Source: an uncultured Nesterenkonia sp. (lineage in GTDB: Bacteria; Actinomycetota; Actinomycetes; Actinomycetales; Micrococcaceae). Taken from it: a DNA stretch of 64,000 bases. The notes below the pieces were generated by a model, which saw only the letters and a program-made list of their open reading frames with translations, was not told the origin of the DNA and made no database searches. The position numbers and the translations under genes are program-made. Location: positions 558,001-622,000 of the forward strand of contig CANLUC010000001.1 in NCBI GenBank assembly GCA_947494195.1, read 5' to 3'. Below, one piece after another: positions 25,683 through 34,804 of this stretch. Positions within the stretch are counted from its first letter, which is position 1. Each line of letters opens with the position of its first letter.

Positions 25683-27122
25683 TCAGCTCTCGCGTGAGAT
25701 CCGGATCATGTCCTCACGCTCGACGACCTTGACCCGCTCCCTGGCGCCGCCGTCGGGCAGCGGGCCGTAGGACTCGCCCAGGGACATCTCATGGGCGTCG
25801 AGCTTCTGCCAGCCGCCCCAGGTGGTGAACTCCACACCGCGGGACTCGAGCAGCTCGATGACGGCATCCTCCTCCGGGACCTCGGCCACCGGCAGATGAT
25901 GCAGGTCCTCGAGCAGGCAGCCGATGGTCTCCAGCGCGTCGCCCTTGGTGTGGCCGATCAGACCCACCGGTCCGCGCTTGATCCATCCGGTGGCGTAGAT
26001 CCCGGGCACGTGATCGCCGGCGTCGTCGATGACTCGGCCGGCCTCGTTGACGAGCACGCCGCGTCGGGAGTCGAAGGGCAGTCCGGCGATCTCGGAGCCG
26101 AGGTATCCCACGGCTCGGTAGACGGCCTGGACCTCATAGTCCTGGAACTCGCCGGTGCCGCGGACGTTGCCGGTGCCGTCGAGCTCCATGCGTTCGAAGC
26201 GCACGCCCGCCACGGCCCCGGTGCCCTCGCCGGACTCGTCGGTGCCCTCCAGGATCTCCACGGGCTGCTGCAGGAAGTGCAGGTGCAGCTTCCGGGAAGC
26301 CTCCGTCTCCCGGTCCTCCTGCTCGACCAGCCAGTTTCCGAGCGTGTTGACCATGGTCTTGACCTGGTTGTTCGTCTTGATCGCTTCGTCGGAACCCTCG
26401 TCGAAGTCGAAGTCCTCCTCGTAGAGGATGATGTCCACGTCCTTGGAGTGCGAGAGTTCACGCAGCTCCAGCGGGGTGAACTTCACCTGAGCGGGCCCTC
26501 GGCGGCCGAAGATGTGCACATCGCTGACCGGGGAGGACTTCAGCCCGGCGTAGACGTTCTCCGGGATCTCGGTGGTGAGCATGTCCTCGGCGTGCTTGGA
26601 GAGCACCCGCGCGACGTCCAGAGCCACGTTGCCGTTGCCGATGACCGCGACCTTCTCTGCGGTCAGCGGCCAGTCGCGGGGGTAGTCGGGGTGACCGTCG
26701 TACCAGGAGACGAAGTCGGCGGCGCCGAAGCTGCCTTCGAGCTCGATTCCGGGAATGTTCAGCTCCGCGTCCTTGATCGCGCCGGTGGCGAAGATCACCG
26801 CGTCGTAATGTCGACGGAGGTCCTCGATGCTCAGGTCCTCGCCGATGTTCACGTTGCCGATGAGCCGGATGTCGCCGCGGTCGAGCACCTTGTGCAGCGC
26901 CTTGACGATGCCCTTGATCCGGGGGTGGTCGGGGGCGACCCCGTATCGGATGAGGCCGAAGGGCGCCGGATAGCGGTCGTAGAGGTCGATGCTGAACTCG
27001 AAGTCGCTCTTCTTCTGCGCCTTCGCCAGGATGTCAGAGGCGTAGACCCCTGCGGGGCCGGCGCCGACGACGGCGACTCGGATGGCCCGGTCTGCTGGCC
27101 GCTGCGAGGAATTCTGGGACAC
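25683..27122 (-). CDS. Ferredoxin/adrenodoxin-type NADP+ reductase (FprA-like)
   Basis: A 479-aa FAD/NADP oxidoreductase related to mycobacterial FprA and glutamate synthase small subunit. It has the FAD Rossmann motif RVAVVGAGPAGVYASDIL, RYGVAPDHPRIKGIVKALHK, the NADP motif VAVIGNGNVALDVARVLSK, and the C-terminal FAD loop VPGIYATGWIKRGPVGLIGH. It would pass NADPH electrons to ferredoxins. The start is GTG27122. A 14-bp palindrome lies immediately upstream and may be an operator. Confidence 0.9.
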   Translation of the reverse strand: MSQNSSQRPADRAIRVAVVGAGPAGVYASDILAKAQKKSDFEFSIDLYDRYPAPFGLIRYGVAPDHPRIKGIVKALHKVLDRGDIRLIGNVNIGEDLSIEDLRRHYDAVIFATGAIKDAELNIPGIELEGSFGAADFVSWYDGHPDYPRDWPLTAEKVAVIGNGNVALDVARVLSKHAEDMLTTEIPENVYAGLKSSPVSDVHIFGRRGPAQVKFTPLELRELSHSKDVDIILYEEDFDFDEGSDEAIKTNNQVKTMVNTLGNWLVEQEDRETEASRKLHLHFLQQPVEILEGTDESGEGTGAVAGVRFERMELDGTGNVRGTGEFQDYEVQAVYRAVGYLGSEIAGLPFDSRRGVLVNEAGRVIDDAGDHVPGIYATGWIKRGPVGLIGHTKGDALETIGCLLEDLHHLPVAEVPEEDAVIELLESRGVEFTTWGGWQKLDAHEMSLGESYGPLPDGGARERVKVVEREDMIRISRES

Positions 27123-27123
27123 G

Positions 27124-27137
27124 GATAGGTTCCTATC
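27124..27137. promoter_or_regulatory. Palindrome GATAGGTTCCTATC before the fprA-like gene
   Basis: 6-bp arms GATAGG/CCTATC around TT, one base upstream of the GTG start. A -10-like TACTGT (27154-27159, minus strand) is further upstream, so the palindrome would lie in the transcribed leader. Its identity as an operator is inference. Confidence 0.45.
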
Positions 27138-27209
27138 GATCGATTAACTCAGCACAGTATGCCGTATTGGGGTGAACGCCCGCGGCCCGCGGGGATGTTC
27201 CCGGTCTTC

Positions 27210-27215
27210 TAGACT
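27210..27215 (+). promoter_or_regulatory. -10 hexamer TAGACT of the SUKH-like/HIT pair
   Basis: Ends 6 nt before ATG27222, in a 99-bp divergent spacer. Confidence 0.6.
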
Positions 27216-27221
27216 GGGCCC

Positions 27222-27668
27222 ATGGCCGATATGTTCCTGGAGAAGTTCCGCGCCCTGGTGCCCGAATACCTCGACGAGAAGTGGACCCCTGAGGAGGGCT
27301 ACACCGAAGCGGAGCTGCGCGAGCTCATCGCCGATTCCGAGCTGCCGGATGAGCTCAAGGCCCGCCCGCGTCTGCCTCAGGTGCTCGAGGAGTTCTATCT
27401 CGCGCTGGGCCGCTGTGAGGAGATCATGGAGGCCTATCACTTCTTCTTCGACCCCGATGAGCTGACCGTCGAGGACGGGCACCTGCTGTTCCTCGAAGAT
27501 GAGGAGGAGCGCTGGGTCTGGGGCGTGGACGTGGACACCCTCGATGTGCCCGATCCGTTGATCGTGCGGCGCAGCAGCAACTCCGGGATGTGGAATGACG
27601 AAGGCGCCACCGTCAGCGAGTTCATCTTCGATCTGCTGGAGTTCTCCTTCGAGGAGGAGACGCCATGA
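27222..27668 (+). CDS. SUKH/SMI1-KNR4-like protein
   Basis: A 148-aa acidic protein. The pattern RLPQVLEEFYLALGRCEEI, a hydrophobic-aromatic middle (DGHLLFLEDEEERWVWGVD) and the late VSEFIFDLLEFSFEEE resemble the SUKH (SMI1/KNR4) superfamily, which includes toxin immunity proteins and housekeeping regulators. No toxin gene is adjacent. It is coupled to the HIT gene by a four-base overlap. Family assignment is by pattern and length only. Confidence 0.6.
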   Translation: MADMFLEKFRALVPEYLDEKWTPEEGYTEAELRELIADSELPDELKARPRLPQVLEEFYLALGRCEEIMEAYHFFFDPDELTVEDGHLLFLEDEEERWVWGVDVDTLDVPDPLIVRRSSNSGMWNDEGATVSEFIFDLLEFSFEEETP

Positions 27669-28174
27669 GCGTCTCGGATCTGCGGCAGCTGTGGCCCTCC
27701 CATGCTCCCGAGGGGTATTCCTGCCCGTTCTGTGGGCTGGCCCGGGGCGAGGTGGACCAGCCGTCGAACCGCTGCGAGCTGACCGACCTGGTCCATCAGG
27801 ACGCTGATGTCATGGTGTTCATGGCCTGTGACGGCTTCGGTCCGCATGAGGGACACGCCATGATCACCCCGGTGCAGCACCGCGAGGCGCTCTATGACCT
27901 CGAGGACGAGCTGCTCTCCAAGATCGCCATCATGTCCCGGGATGTGTCCAAGGCGATGAAGCTGGCCTGGAACCCTGAGGGAACCTCGGTGCGCCAGCAC
28001 AATGAGCCGGCGGGGAACCAGCACGTGTGGCATTACCATCTGCATGTCTTCCCGCGGTACTCCGATGACATGCTCTACCGGCAGATCCGGCACCCGGTGC
28101 CGGTGGCGGTGCGCGCCGAGAAGGCGCTCGAGCTGCGGGCGGCGCTGACGCAGATCCTCGCGGCGAAGAACTAG
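27665..28174 (+). CDS. HIT-family nucleotide hydrolase/transferase
   Basis: A 169-aa HIT protein acting on nucleoside phosphoramidates or dinucleotides. The triad is in NQHVWHYHLHVFPRYSDD (H-x-H-x-H pattern). An N-terminal CPFCGLA pair of cysteines is typical of zinc-binding HINT relatives. Its ATG overlaps the stop of the SUKH-like gene (ATGA). The physiological substrate is unknown. Confidence 0.9.
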   Translation: MSVSDLRQLWPSHAPEGYSCPFCGLARGEVDQPSNRCELTDLVHQDADVMVFMACDGFGPHEGHAMITPVQHREALYDLEDELLSKIAIMSRDVSKAMKLAWNPEGTSVRQHNEPAGNQHVWHYHLHVFPRYSDDMLYRQIRHPVPVAVRAEKALELRAALTQILAAKN

Positions 28175-28240
28175 CGCAGCCGCACCGGTCCGCGCTCTGC
28201 CGGATCCTTCCCGGTCGGGCTTGTCGGCTCTCGGCCTTCG

Positions 28241-29293
28241 TCAGCCCTCGCGCTCGACCACGGCGTCGGCGAAGGCCAGCAGCGCCGACTTCACCGTGCT
28301 CGACGGCAGCTCGGTGATCGCGTCCTTGGCCTTCTCGGCCCAGCTGTGGGCCACCTGCCAGGACTCCTCGGTCACCGGGTGGGCGACGACGGCGGCCACC
28401 GCCTCGGCCAGCGCGGCGTCTGAGCTGAGGTCGCCGTCGATCATGGCGAGCACTCGTGCCGCCTCCTGCTGATCCTGCGCGGACACGGGCGACTGTGCGT
28501 GCTGACGCAGCATGAGCACCGGCAGCGTGGAGACTCCCTCACGCAGATCGGTGCCGCGGGTCTTGCCTGAGGACTCCGGGTCCGCCGTGAGATCGATGAC
28601 GTCGTCGGCGAGCTGGAAGGCCACGCCCACGGCCTCGCCGTATTCCTCGAGCATCGCGATGGTCTCCTCGGAGCAGCCGCCGAAATGGGCACCGAGGCGC
28701 GAGGCGGCGGCGACCAGGGAGCCGGTCTTGTCCCCGATGACCCGCAGGTAGTGCGCGTAGGCGTCTTCATCCTCCTGGGGTCCCACGGTCTCGTGGAGCT
28801 GGCCCATGACGAGGCGTTCAAAGGTCTGCGCCTGGATCTTCGAGGCCTCCACGCCGAGCTCGGACATCAGCCGGGACGCGCGCGCGAGGATCAGATCGCC
28901 GGTGAGGATCGCCACGGAGTTTCCCCACACCTGATGCGCCGCGGGGGCTCCCCGGCGCACCGGGGCGGAGTCCATCACGTCGTCGTGGTAGAGCGTGGCC
29001 AGGTGCGTCATCTCCATGACGGCAGCGGCTCGGCGGACACGATCGTCCACGCCGTCGCCGATCATGGAGGTCAGCACGGTCAGCAGCGGCCGCACTCGCT
29101 TGCCGCCGGCCTGAGCGAGGTAGCGCGCGGAGGCGTTGACCAGCTCGTCGGCGCTGGCCAGCGAGCCGAGGAGGTCTGCCTCGACCTGCGTCAGCGCCTC
29201 CGAGACCTCGTTGGCGAGCGCCAGGTCCTCGGCCAGCACATCGAAGCCGGCGGGCAGCTTCGTGGTCAGGGGATCAGCGGCTGATTCAGTCAT
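28241..29293 (-). CDS. Polyprenyl diphosphate synthase (menaquinone side chain)
   Basis: A 350-aa trans-isoprenyl diphosphate synthase. The first Asp-rich motif is in LYHDDVMDSAPVRRG and the second in QLADDVIDLTADPES; also present are GGKRVRPLL and GDKTGSLVAAASRLGA. It probably makes the heptaprenyl or octaprenyl tail attached by MenA. It lies 21 nt downstream of menG, and TAGGCT 8 nt before its ATG suggests an extra internal promoter. Confidence 0.92.
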   Translation of the reverse strand: MTESAADPLTTKLPAGFDVLAEDLALANEVSEALTQVEADLLGSLASADELVNASARYLAQAGGKRVRPLLTVLTSMIGDGVDDRVRRAAAVMEMTHLATLYHDDVMDSAPVRRGAPAAHQVWGNSVAILTGDLILARASRLMSELGVEASKIQAQTFERLVMGQLHETVGPQEDEDAYAHYLRVIGDKTGSLVAAASRLGAHFGGCSEETIAMLEEYGEAVGVAFQLADDVIDLTADPESSGKTRGTDLREGVSTLPVLMLRQHAQSPVSAQDQQEAARVLAMIDGDLSSDAALAEAVAAVVAHPVTEESWQVAHSWAEKAKDAITELPSSTVKSALLAFADAVVEREG

Positions 29294-29314
29294 CGGTGTC
29301 TAGCCTATCCAGGT

Positions 29315-30043
29315 TCAGGATGCGGGGAGGGCGCTGGGCTTGATGGCGTGATGGATCGCGACGATCCCGCCGGTGAGGTTGCGGTACCGCACCTCGGCGT
29401 AGCCGGCGGCGGCGATCTCTGCGGCCAGGTGATCCTGGTCGGGCCAGGCGCGGATGGACTCCGCCAGGTACACGTAGGCCTCTGGATTCGAGGAGACCGC
29501 ACGGGCCGCGGGCGGCAGCGCGCGCATCAGGTACTCGTTGTAGACCGTGTTGAAGAGCTTGTTCGTGGGGTCCGAGAACTCCATCACGGCCAGCCGACCC
29601 CCGGGGGCGGTGACCCGGAGCATCTCGCGCAGACCGGCCAGCGGATCCACGATGTTACGCAGCCCGAAGGAGATGGTCACGGCGTCGAAGCTGTCATCGG
29701 CGAAGGGCAGGTTCATCGCGTCCCCGGCGATGAACGTCATGTCCGGACGGCGTCGCTTGCCCACCTGGAGCATGCCCGTGGAGAAGTCGCAGGCCACTGC
29801 CGTCGCGCCGGCGTCGTGGAAGGGCTCGGTGGAGCTTCCTGTTCCGGCTGCGAGGTCGAGGACCCGTTCACCTGGGGCGACGGCGAGCGCGGCGACGAGC
29901 TGCCTGCGCCAGCGCTTCGTCTGTCCCAGCGAGAGCACATCATTGGTGAGGTCATAGCGGTCGGCGACGTCGTCGAACATCGAGGCGACGTCCTGAGGGT
30001 TCTTCGCGAGGCTTGCGCGGCTTCCGGTGCTGGGGCGATTCAC
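29315..30043 (-). CDS. menG: Demethylmenaquinone methyltransferase
   Basis: SAM-dependent last step of menaquinone synthesis (UbiE/MenG family). Motif I is [54 protein letters not shown] and the end [15 protein letters not shown] are family markers. I start at GTG30043, giving 242 aa, close to the family's 230-250; longer frames run through the divergent menF promoter and are not conserved. It is divergent from menF and upstream of the polyprenyl synthase. Confidence 0.93.
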   Translation of the reverse strand: MNRPSTGSRASLAKNPQDVASMFDDVADRYDLTNDVLSLGQTKRWRRQLVAALAVAPGERVLDLAAGTGSSTEPFHDAGATAVACDFSTGMLQVGKRRRPDMTFIAGDAMNLPFADDSFDAVTISFGLRNIVDPLAGLREMLRVTAPGGRLAVMEFSDPTNKLFNTVYNEYLMRALPPAARAVSSNPEAYVYLAESIRAWPDQDHLAAEIAAAGYAEVRYRNLTGGIVAIHHAIKPSALPAS

Positions 30044-30088
30044 CTTGGCATTCTCCCACACGCGGGCACCGCCGCCTCCGCCATGTCC

Positions 30089-30094
30089 TAGACT
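30089..30094 (+). promoter_or_regulatory. -10 hexamer TAGACT of menF
   Basis: Ends 9 nt before ATG30104, implying a leader of only a few bases. Confidence 0.5.
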
Positions 30095-30103
30095 TGTCCA
30101 GCC

Positions 30104-31549
30104 ATGACAGCGCTTCCAGGTTCCCTCGACGCCACCACGCTGGTGGTGGATCTTCCCGGAGGCAGCTCGCTCGCGGATCTGCTGCCCGCGCTGGAGCCCA
30201 GCGCGGTCTGGCTGCTGCGCGGTGACGGGCTCATCGGACTGGGCGCCGCCGCACACATCCGGGCCCGCGGCGCCGAGCGCTTCGCCGAGCTCGCGCAATG
30301 GCACGCTCAGCATCTGACCCCGCTGGGCGAGACCTCTCCGCTCCCGGAGCCCCTGGTCGGGATCCCTGGAGCAGGCCCCGTGGCACTGACCTCCATCACC
30401 TATTCCTCCTCCTCGGCGGCCGATTCGCACCTGATCCTGCCCGAGCTGATCCTCGGCTCGGCGGAGGGGAAGGCATGGATCACGGCCGTCCTCCGCGTCC
30501 CCGCCTGGGACGAGGACTTCGAGGAGGAAGACTTCGAGGAGAAGGCCGAGCCAGCTGCGCAGACCGACGGCGGCGCGGCGCAGCTGCCGAACTCCCGGCG
30601 GCTCCACGGGCTGCTGGCCAAGCACGGACTGCAGCTGAAGGCGGGAGAACTCAGCCTGCTCCGCGCCGCAGAGCCTGCGTCCAGACGACGTGACGGTCAC
30701 ACCACGGGGAGCACCTCGCGCCCCGCCACCTCACTGATCCAGGGCTCGCACTCCGAGCAGCATTACCTGCGCGCCGTGCGCGCCGGTGTGGACGCGATCG
30801 AGCACCGCCGTCTGGAGAAGCTGGTGCTGGCTCGCGACGTCGTCGTCGCTGCCGATGCGCCGCTGCCCACCGGTCCGCTGCTGGCGTCGCTCGCCGCCGA
30901 CTACGCCGACTGCTGGACCTATCTGGCAGGCGATGTGCTCGGCGCGACCCCGGAGATGCTGGTCAAGATCCGTGGGCAGGATCTCTCCGCCCGGGTGCTC
31001 GCGGGCACCGTGGATGGGCGCGCGGGGCTCCAGCGCGCCCGCACGCTCCTGCTTGAAGACCCGAAGCAGCGCGACGAGCACCGGCTGGCGGCCCAGTCGC
31101 TGTTGGATCAGCTGGCACCTGTGGCTCATCAGCTCCACGCTGAGGATCCACCCGCGGTGCTTGAGCTGCCGAACGTGTTCCATCTCTCCACCGACGTCAC
31201 CGGGCGGCTGACCGCGCAGACTCCGGCCCTCTTGGTGGCCGAGCGCGCGCATCCCACCGCCGCGATCTGCGGGACTCCCACGGCCACCGCCGCGGAGCTG
31301 ATCAGCACCCTGGAGGGCCTGGATCGTGGGGCGTTCTCCGGCCCGGTGGGGTGGATCGACGCGCAGGGCAACGCCGACTTCGGCATCGCGCTGCGCGGAG
31401 GGATCCTGCAGGAGCAGGGCACGCAGGTCAGGCTCTACGCCGGCTGCGGGATCGTGGCGGGATCGGTCCCAGAGGAGGAGCTGGCCGAGACCTGGGCGAA
31501 GATGCGCCCGATGCTCGGCGCCCTCGGCGTTTTACCTCCCCTTACGTGA
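30104..31549 (+). CDS. menF: Isochorismate synthase
   Basis: Converts chorismate to isochorismate, the first committed menaquinone step. The chorismate-binding domain occupies the C-terminal two thirds: [20 protein letters not shown] (catalytic Lys region), [52 protein letters not shown] and [15 protein letters not shown]. At 481 aa it matches MenF/DhbC. An acidic insertion ([15 protein letters not shown]) sits near residue 130. It could in principle feed siderophore synthesis, but the neighbouring men genes argue for menaquinone. Confidence 0.93.
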   Translation: MTALPGSLDATTLVVDLPGGSSLADLLPALEPSAVWLLRGDGLIGLGAAAHIRARGAERFAELAQWHAQHLTPLGETSPLPEPLVGIPGAGPVALTSITYSSSSAADSHLILPELILGSAEGKAWITAVLRVPAWDEDFEEEDFEEKAEPAAQTDGGAAQLPNSRRLHGLLAKHGLQLKAGELSLLRAAEPASRRRDGHTTGSTSRPATSLIQGSHSEQHYLRAVRAGVDAIEHRRLEKLVLARDVVVAADAPLPTGPLLASLAADYADCWTYLAGDVLGATPEMLVKIRGQDLSARVLAGTVDGRAGLQRARTLLLEDPKQRDEHRLAAQSLLDQLAPVAHQLHAEDPPAVLELPNVFHLSTDVTGRLTAQTPALLVAERAHPTAAICGTPTATAAELISTLEGLDRGAFSGPVGWIDAQGNADFGIALRGGILQEQGTQVRLYAGCGIVAGSVPEEELAETWAKMRPMLGALGVLPPLT

Positions 31550-31625
31550 GCTACCCCGCCGACGGTCGGTCCGGTAAACCTCGGAAGGCGGGGTAAAACG
31601 CCAGGTGGGGTGGGGCGAGGTGGGG
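31526..31625. repeat. Overlapping inverted repeats and G-rich tract between menF and menD
   Basis: Two perfect inverted repeats share a right arm: GGCGTTTTACC (31526-31536) with GGTAAAACGCC (31592-31602), and TACCCCGCC (31552-31560) with GGCGGGGTA (31587-31595). They cannot both form. Next to them are further GGGG runs up to the menD stop, a possible G-quadruplex on the plus strand. Probably a bidirectional terminator, with the left arm inside the menF coding end. Confidence 0.6.
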
Positions 31626-33599
31626 TCAGAGATGCTCGGCGGCGGCGCGCAGCCGGGCGTGGAAGTCGCGCAGCACCGTGCGATCGGTGCGCACCTCGAT
31701 GATCCGGATCCCGATCCGGTCCCCGAGCCCGGAGAGCCCCTCCCCGAGGGTCTCCAGGTCATCCGCGAAGTGATACTCGTGGCCGTAGGCGTCCGCGAGC
31801 GCCTCGATGTCCACGGTCTGCGGTGTGCCGAAGAAGCGCTCCACCGTCTCGGCCTGTCCCTCGCGGCGCCCGACAGCGCCGTGCTCGAGCTGGTCGAAGA
31901 TCGCCCCGCCGGAGTCGTTGACCACCACGATGTCCAGGTCCGGCTCCCGCTCGGTGGCCGGGACGAGCAGGGCATTGACGTCATGCAGGAAGGTCAGATC
32001 GCCCACCAGCGCGGTGACGCGGGTGTTGCGTGCCAGTGCGATCCCGGAGGCCGCTGAGAGGTTGCCGTCGATGCCGGCCAGGCCACGCATCGCGTAGACC
32101 CGGCGTCCGCCGTCGTCGGCCGCTCGGGACCGGGGGCCCGGCTCGGACTCCAGCACGCTGCGATTGAGCACCGCCGCCAGGTCCACGTCCCGGATCACCG
32201 AGGAGGATCCCAGCAGCAGCGGAGTCTTGACCGTCTCGGCCACGAACTGGGCGACCCGCACCGAGGACAGCTCCCCCTGCGCGAGGGTCTCCTGCTCGGT
32301 CAGTGCGGCGTCGATCAGCCGCTGCGCCGCCAGGCCACGCTCCGTCCAGGCGTCCTGCCAGCCAGCAGGGGCAACTCCCGCGAAGAGCGCGATGGAGGGA
32401 AGATCTGCAAGACGACGGCGCGCGAGCCGGTGATCGAACCAGGCCTCGCCGCCGGGTGCGTACTGCACCGCCTCGACATCCGCCCGGTTGATCAGCTGCT
32501 GGACCGGCCGGGTCAGCGTGGGGCGTCCCGCCACCACCACGCGCTCGATGCTGCCCGCCAGTTCACTCGCAGGGGATCCCTCGGGAGCCTGCAGGATCAG
32601 CCGATAGCCCTGAATGGCGCCGAGGTCGCTCCAGCGCGCGTCGCTGCTGGGCTCGGCGAGCAGCGGGTGGCCCAGCCGACGCGCCAGCTCCCGGGCCCCG
32701 GCCGGCGCCTCGGCACCCATCACGAAGACCGTGCGCCGAGGGGTGAGCTGCGGGGCGGACTCTGCGCGGGCCTGATCGCGTGCCTGCGCATCGCCTTCGC
32801 CCTGGGGGCGGTCCGCGGCAGCCGGCTCCCCCGCACCTGAGGCCGAGGCCGAGAGGTCCGCTCCGCGATCGCCGAGGATCTCGCCTCCGATGATCTCGGC
32901 GCGCAGCTGCTCCGGAGACCCGGCCCCAGAGACCCGACGGGGAACGAACGGAGTGCGTGCCCAGCGCTGAGCTCCGGGCTGGTGCGCGGCTGCCGGTTCG
33001 GAGGGCACCAGCGGGTCGCGGAAGCCGATGTTCAGGTGCACCGGGCCCGGGGAGGACCCGGTGGCGACGCGCAGCAGCAGCCCGACCTGCGTCTCGGCGG
33101 CGAGCATGTCGTCGCGTGACTCAGGCTCCAGCCGCGCCTCGCCCTGCTCCAAATGGATCTCATCGCGGACCCGTCCGGCGAACATGCCCTGCTGCCAGGC
33201 CGTCTGGTTCGCGCCGGTGCCATGCAGCTCCTCGGGCCGGTCAGCGGTGATCGCCACGAGCGGGACCCCGGAGAGATCGGCCTCCATCATCGCCGGCAAC
33301 AGATTGCCCGCGGCCGTGCCCGAGGTGGTGACCACTCCGGCCGGGCTCTTCGTCGCCAGCGCGATCCCCAGCGCGGTGAACGCCGCGGAGCGTTCGTCGA
33401 TGCGCACGTGCACGGTGATCGCGCCGAGCTCCTCCGCCTCCCGCAGGGCGTACGCCATCGGGGCCGAGCGGGATCCGGGCGCCAGCACGATGTGCCGCAT
33501 GCTCATGGTCAGCCCACGGATCACCCGCCGGGCAAGCCGCAGGGATTCGACGTCGTAGGAGTCGTCGAATTCGCGAAACGGTCGCCGGCTTGTCGTCAT
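31626..33599 (-). CDS. menD: SEPHCHC synthase (MenD)
   Basis: Thiamine-diphosphate enzyme joining isochorismate and 2-oxoglutarate. At 657 aa it is longer than the usual 550-600. Present are VLAPGSRSAPMAYALREAEE, HVRIDERSAAFTALGIALAT (catalytic Glu region), VVTTSGTAAGNLLPAMMEAD, and the ThDP/Mg block LVGDLTFLHDVNALLVP with VVVNDSGGAIFDQLEH. A low-complexity Ala/Glu/Gly insertion lies near residues 240-290. A -10 hexamer 6 nt before ATG33599 supports this start. Confidence 0.93.
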   Translation of the reverse strand: MTTSRRPFREFDDSYDVESLRLARRVIRGLTMSMRHIVLAPGSRSAPMAYALREAEELGAITVHVRIDERSAAFTALGIALATKSPAGVVTTSGTAAGNLLPAMMEADLSGVPLVAITADRPEELHGTGANQTAWQQGMFAGRVRDEIHLEQGEARLEPESRDDMLAAETQVGLLLRVATGSSPGPVHLNIGFRDPLVPSEPAAAHQPGAQRWARTPFVPRRVSGAGSPEQLRAEIIGGEILGDRGADLSASASGAGEPAAADRPQGEGDAQARDQARAESAPQLTPRRTVFVMGAEAPAGARELARRLGHPLLAEPSSDARWSDLGAIQGYRLILQAPEGSPASELAGSIERVVVAGRPTLTRPVQQLINRADVEAVQYAPGGEAWFDHRLARRRLADLPSIALFAGVAPAGWQDAWTERGLAAQRLIDAALTEQETLAQGELSSVRVAQFVAETVKTPLLLGSSSVIRDVDLAAVLNRSVLESEPGPRSRAADDGGRRVYAMRGLAGIDGNLSAASGIALARNTRVTALVGDLTFLHDVNALLVPATEREPDLDIVVVNDSGGAIFDQLEHGAVGRREGQAETVERFFGTPQTVDIEALADAYGHEYHFADDLETLGEGLSGLGDRIGIRIIEVRTDRTVLRDFHARLRAAAEHL

Positions 33600-33605
33600 G
33601 GCTCA

Positions 33606-33611
33606 ATCCTA
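33606..33611 (-). promoter_or_regulatory. -10 hexamer TAGGAT of menD
   Basis: On the minus strand, ending 6 nt before ATG33599. Confidence 0.6.
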
Positions 33612-33669
33612 GAAGCTGCGCGACGACGACTCCGCACCCGGCTCCGGGGCTCGTCTCGGGCCACTTGGC

Positions 33670-34761
33670 TCAGCGCCCGGTTCCGCGCGACTCGGGAGCC
33701 TGCGTCAGTTCGCCGTAGGCCGCGCGCAGCCGAGCGAACCACCAGTCGGCGCGGTCTCCGCTGATCCGGTGCCGGTGCAGCAGCTGTGCAGACGGGACGA
33801 CGGCGGCGGGCACGCTCAGCGCCCCGGCCACCGGAATCAGCGGGGCATCGAGCACGTCCTCGGTGAACAGCGCCGCGGTGCCGAGACCGCAGGCATAGGG
33901 CAGCTCCGGCAGCCGGGACGCCAGGGCCAGTCCTGCCGCGAGCCCCACGGAGGTGTCCAGCGCGGAGGAGACGACGGCGTCCAACCCCGCCTGCTCCACG
34001 ATCCGCAGCGCCCGGTCCACCCCGCCCAATGGAGGGACCTTGACCACGATAAGGTCGGCCGCGCCCAGGCGGGCCACGCGCAGCGGATCCTCGGCTTTGC
34101 GCACCGCCTCGTCGGCGGCGATGCGCAGCGGAGCGCCGTCGGAGCTGACCCCCGCCGCTGCCAGCGCCTCGCGCAGCTCGGCCAGCGGCTCCACCCCGGC
34201 CACCGGCTGTTCCGCGTACTCGAAGTTCCCCCCTGCGGCCTCGGCGAGCGCCGCGAGCGCAGGCACTGCTTCGGCGATGCTCCACCCTCCGTTGGCGTCG
34301 GCCCGCAGCCCCGCATGGGGCACCAGTCGCCGCACCTCGCGGAACCGCTCGACATCCTCGGCGAGACTCTGCCCCGGTTCAGCCACCTTGACCTTCACTG
34401 CTGGGATGGACTCCACCGCCCCGAAGCGACGCAGCACCGATTCGACCTGGTCCGGGCCGACGGCGGGCATGGTCGCGTTCACCGGGATCAAGGTGCGCAG
34501 CGGCGCTCCCCACCCGTGCCACCCGGCTTCGAGTGCGGCACGCAGCCAGGGGGCCGACTCTGCGGCCCCGTACTCCGGGAAGGGGGAGAACTCTCCCCAC
34601 CCCTGCGGACCCTCCACCAGCAGCGCCTCACGGTGAATCTGACCCCGAAACCTGGTGCGCAGCGGCAGCGAGACCACGTGGGCGCGGTCCAGCACCTCCT
34701 CGAGATCCGGGTACTGCCAGCCGTGGAAACCCGGCGCCGGTGCTTCGCTGTGGGGATTCAT
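33670..34761 (-). CDS. menC: o-Succinylbenzoate synthase
   Basis: Enolase-superfamily dehydratase of 363 aa. Catalytic residues fit PAVKVKVAEPG (Lys pair), LRADANGGWS (metal Asp), FEYAEQPVAG (metal Glu), RIAADEAVRK (metal Asp/Glu) and VVKVPPLGG (second Lys). I start at ATG34761, seven bases after TAGACT; the longer frame is not supported. It follows menD's upstream side on the same strand, 70 nt away, with its own promoter. Confidence 0.9.
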   Translation of the reverse strand: MNPHSEAPAPGFHGWQYPDLEEVLDRAHVVSLPLRTRFRGQIHREALLVEGPQGWGEFSPFPEYGAAESAPWLRAALEAGWHGWGAPLRTLIPVNATMPAVGPDQVESVLRRFGAVESIPAVKVKVAEPGQSLAEDVERFREVRRLVPHAGLRADANGGWSIAEAVPALAALAEAAGGNFEYAEQPVAGVEPLAELREALAAAGVSSDGAPLRIAADEAVRKAEDPLRVARLGAADLIVVKVPPLGGVDRALRIVEQAGLDAVVSSALDTSVGLAAGLALASRLPELPYACGLGTAALFTEDVLDAPLIPVAGALSVPAAVVPSAQLLHRHRISGDRADWWFARLRAAYGELTQAPESRGTGR

Positions 34762-34768
34762 GTCATTC

Positions 34769-34774
34769 AGTCTA
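34769..34774 (-). promoter_or_regulatory. -10 hexamer TAGACT of menC
   Basis: On the minus strand, ending 7 nt before ATG34761; the divergent PAP2 gene starts 43 bp away. Confidence 0.6.
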
Positions 34775-34804
34775 GGCAGAGGCGGACCTGCGATACTTGG
34801 ACAC

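Noticed and set aside
27222-27668. Toxin-immunity pair
   Set aside because: The SUKH-like gene has no toxin neighbour; its coupled partner is an ordinary HIT protein.
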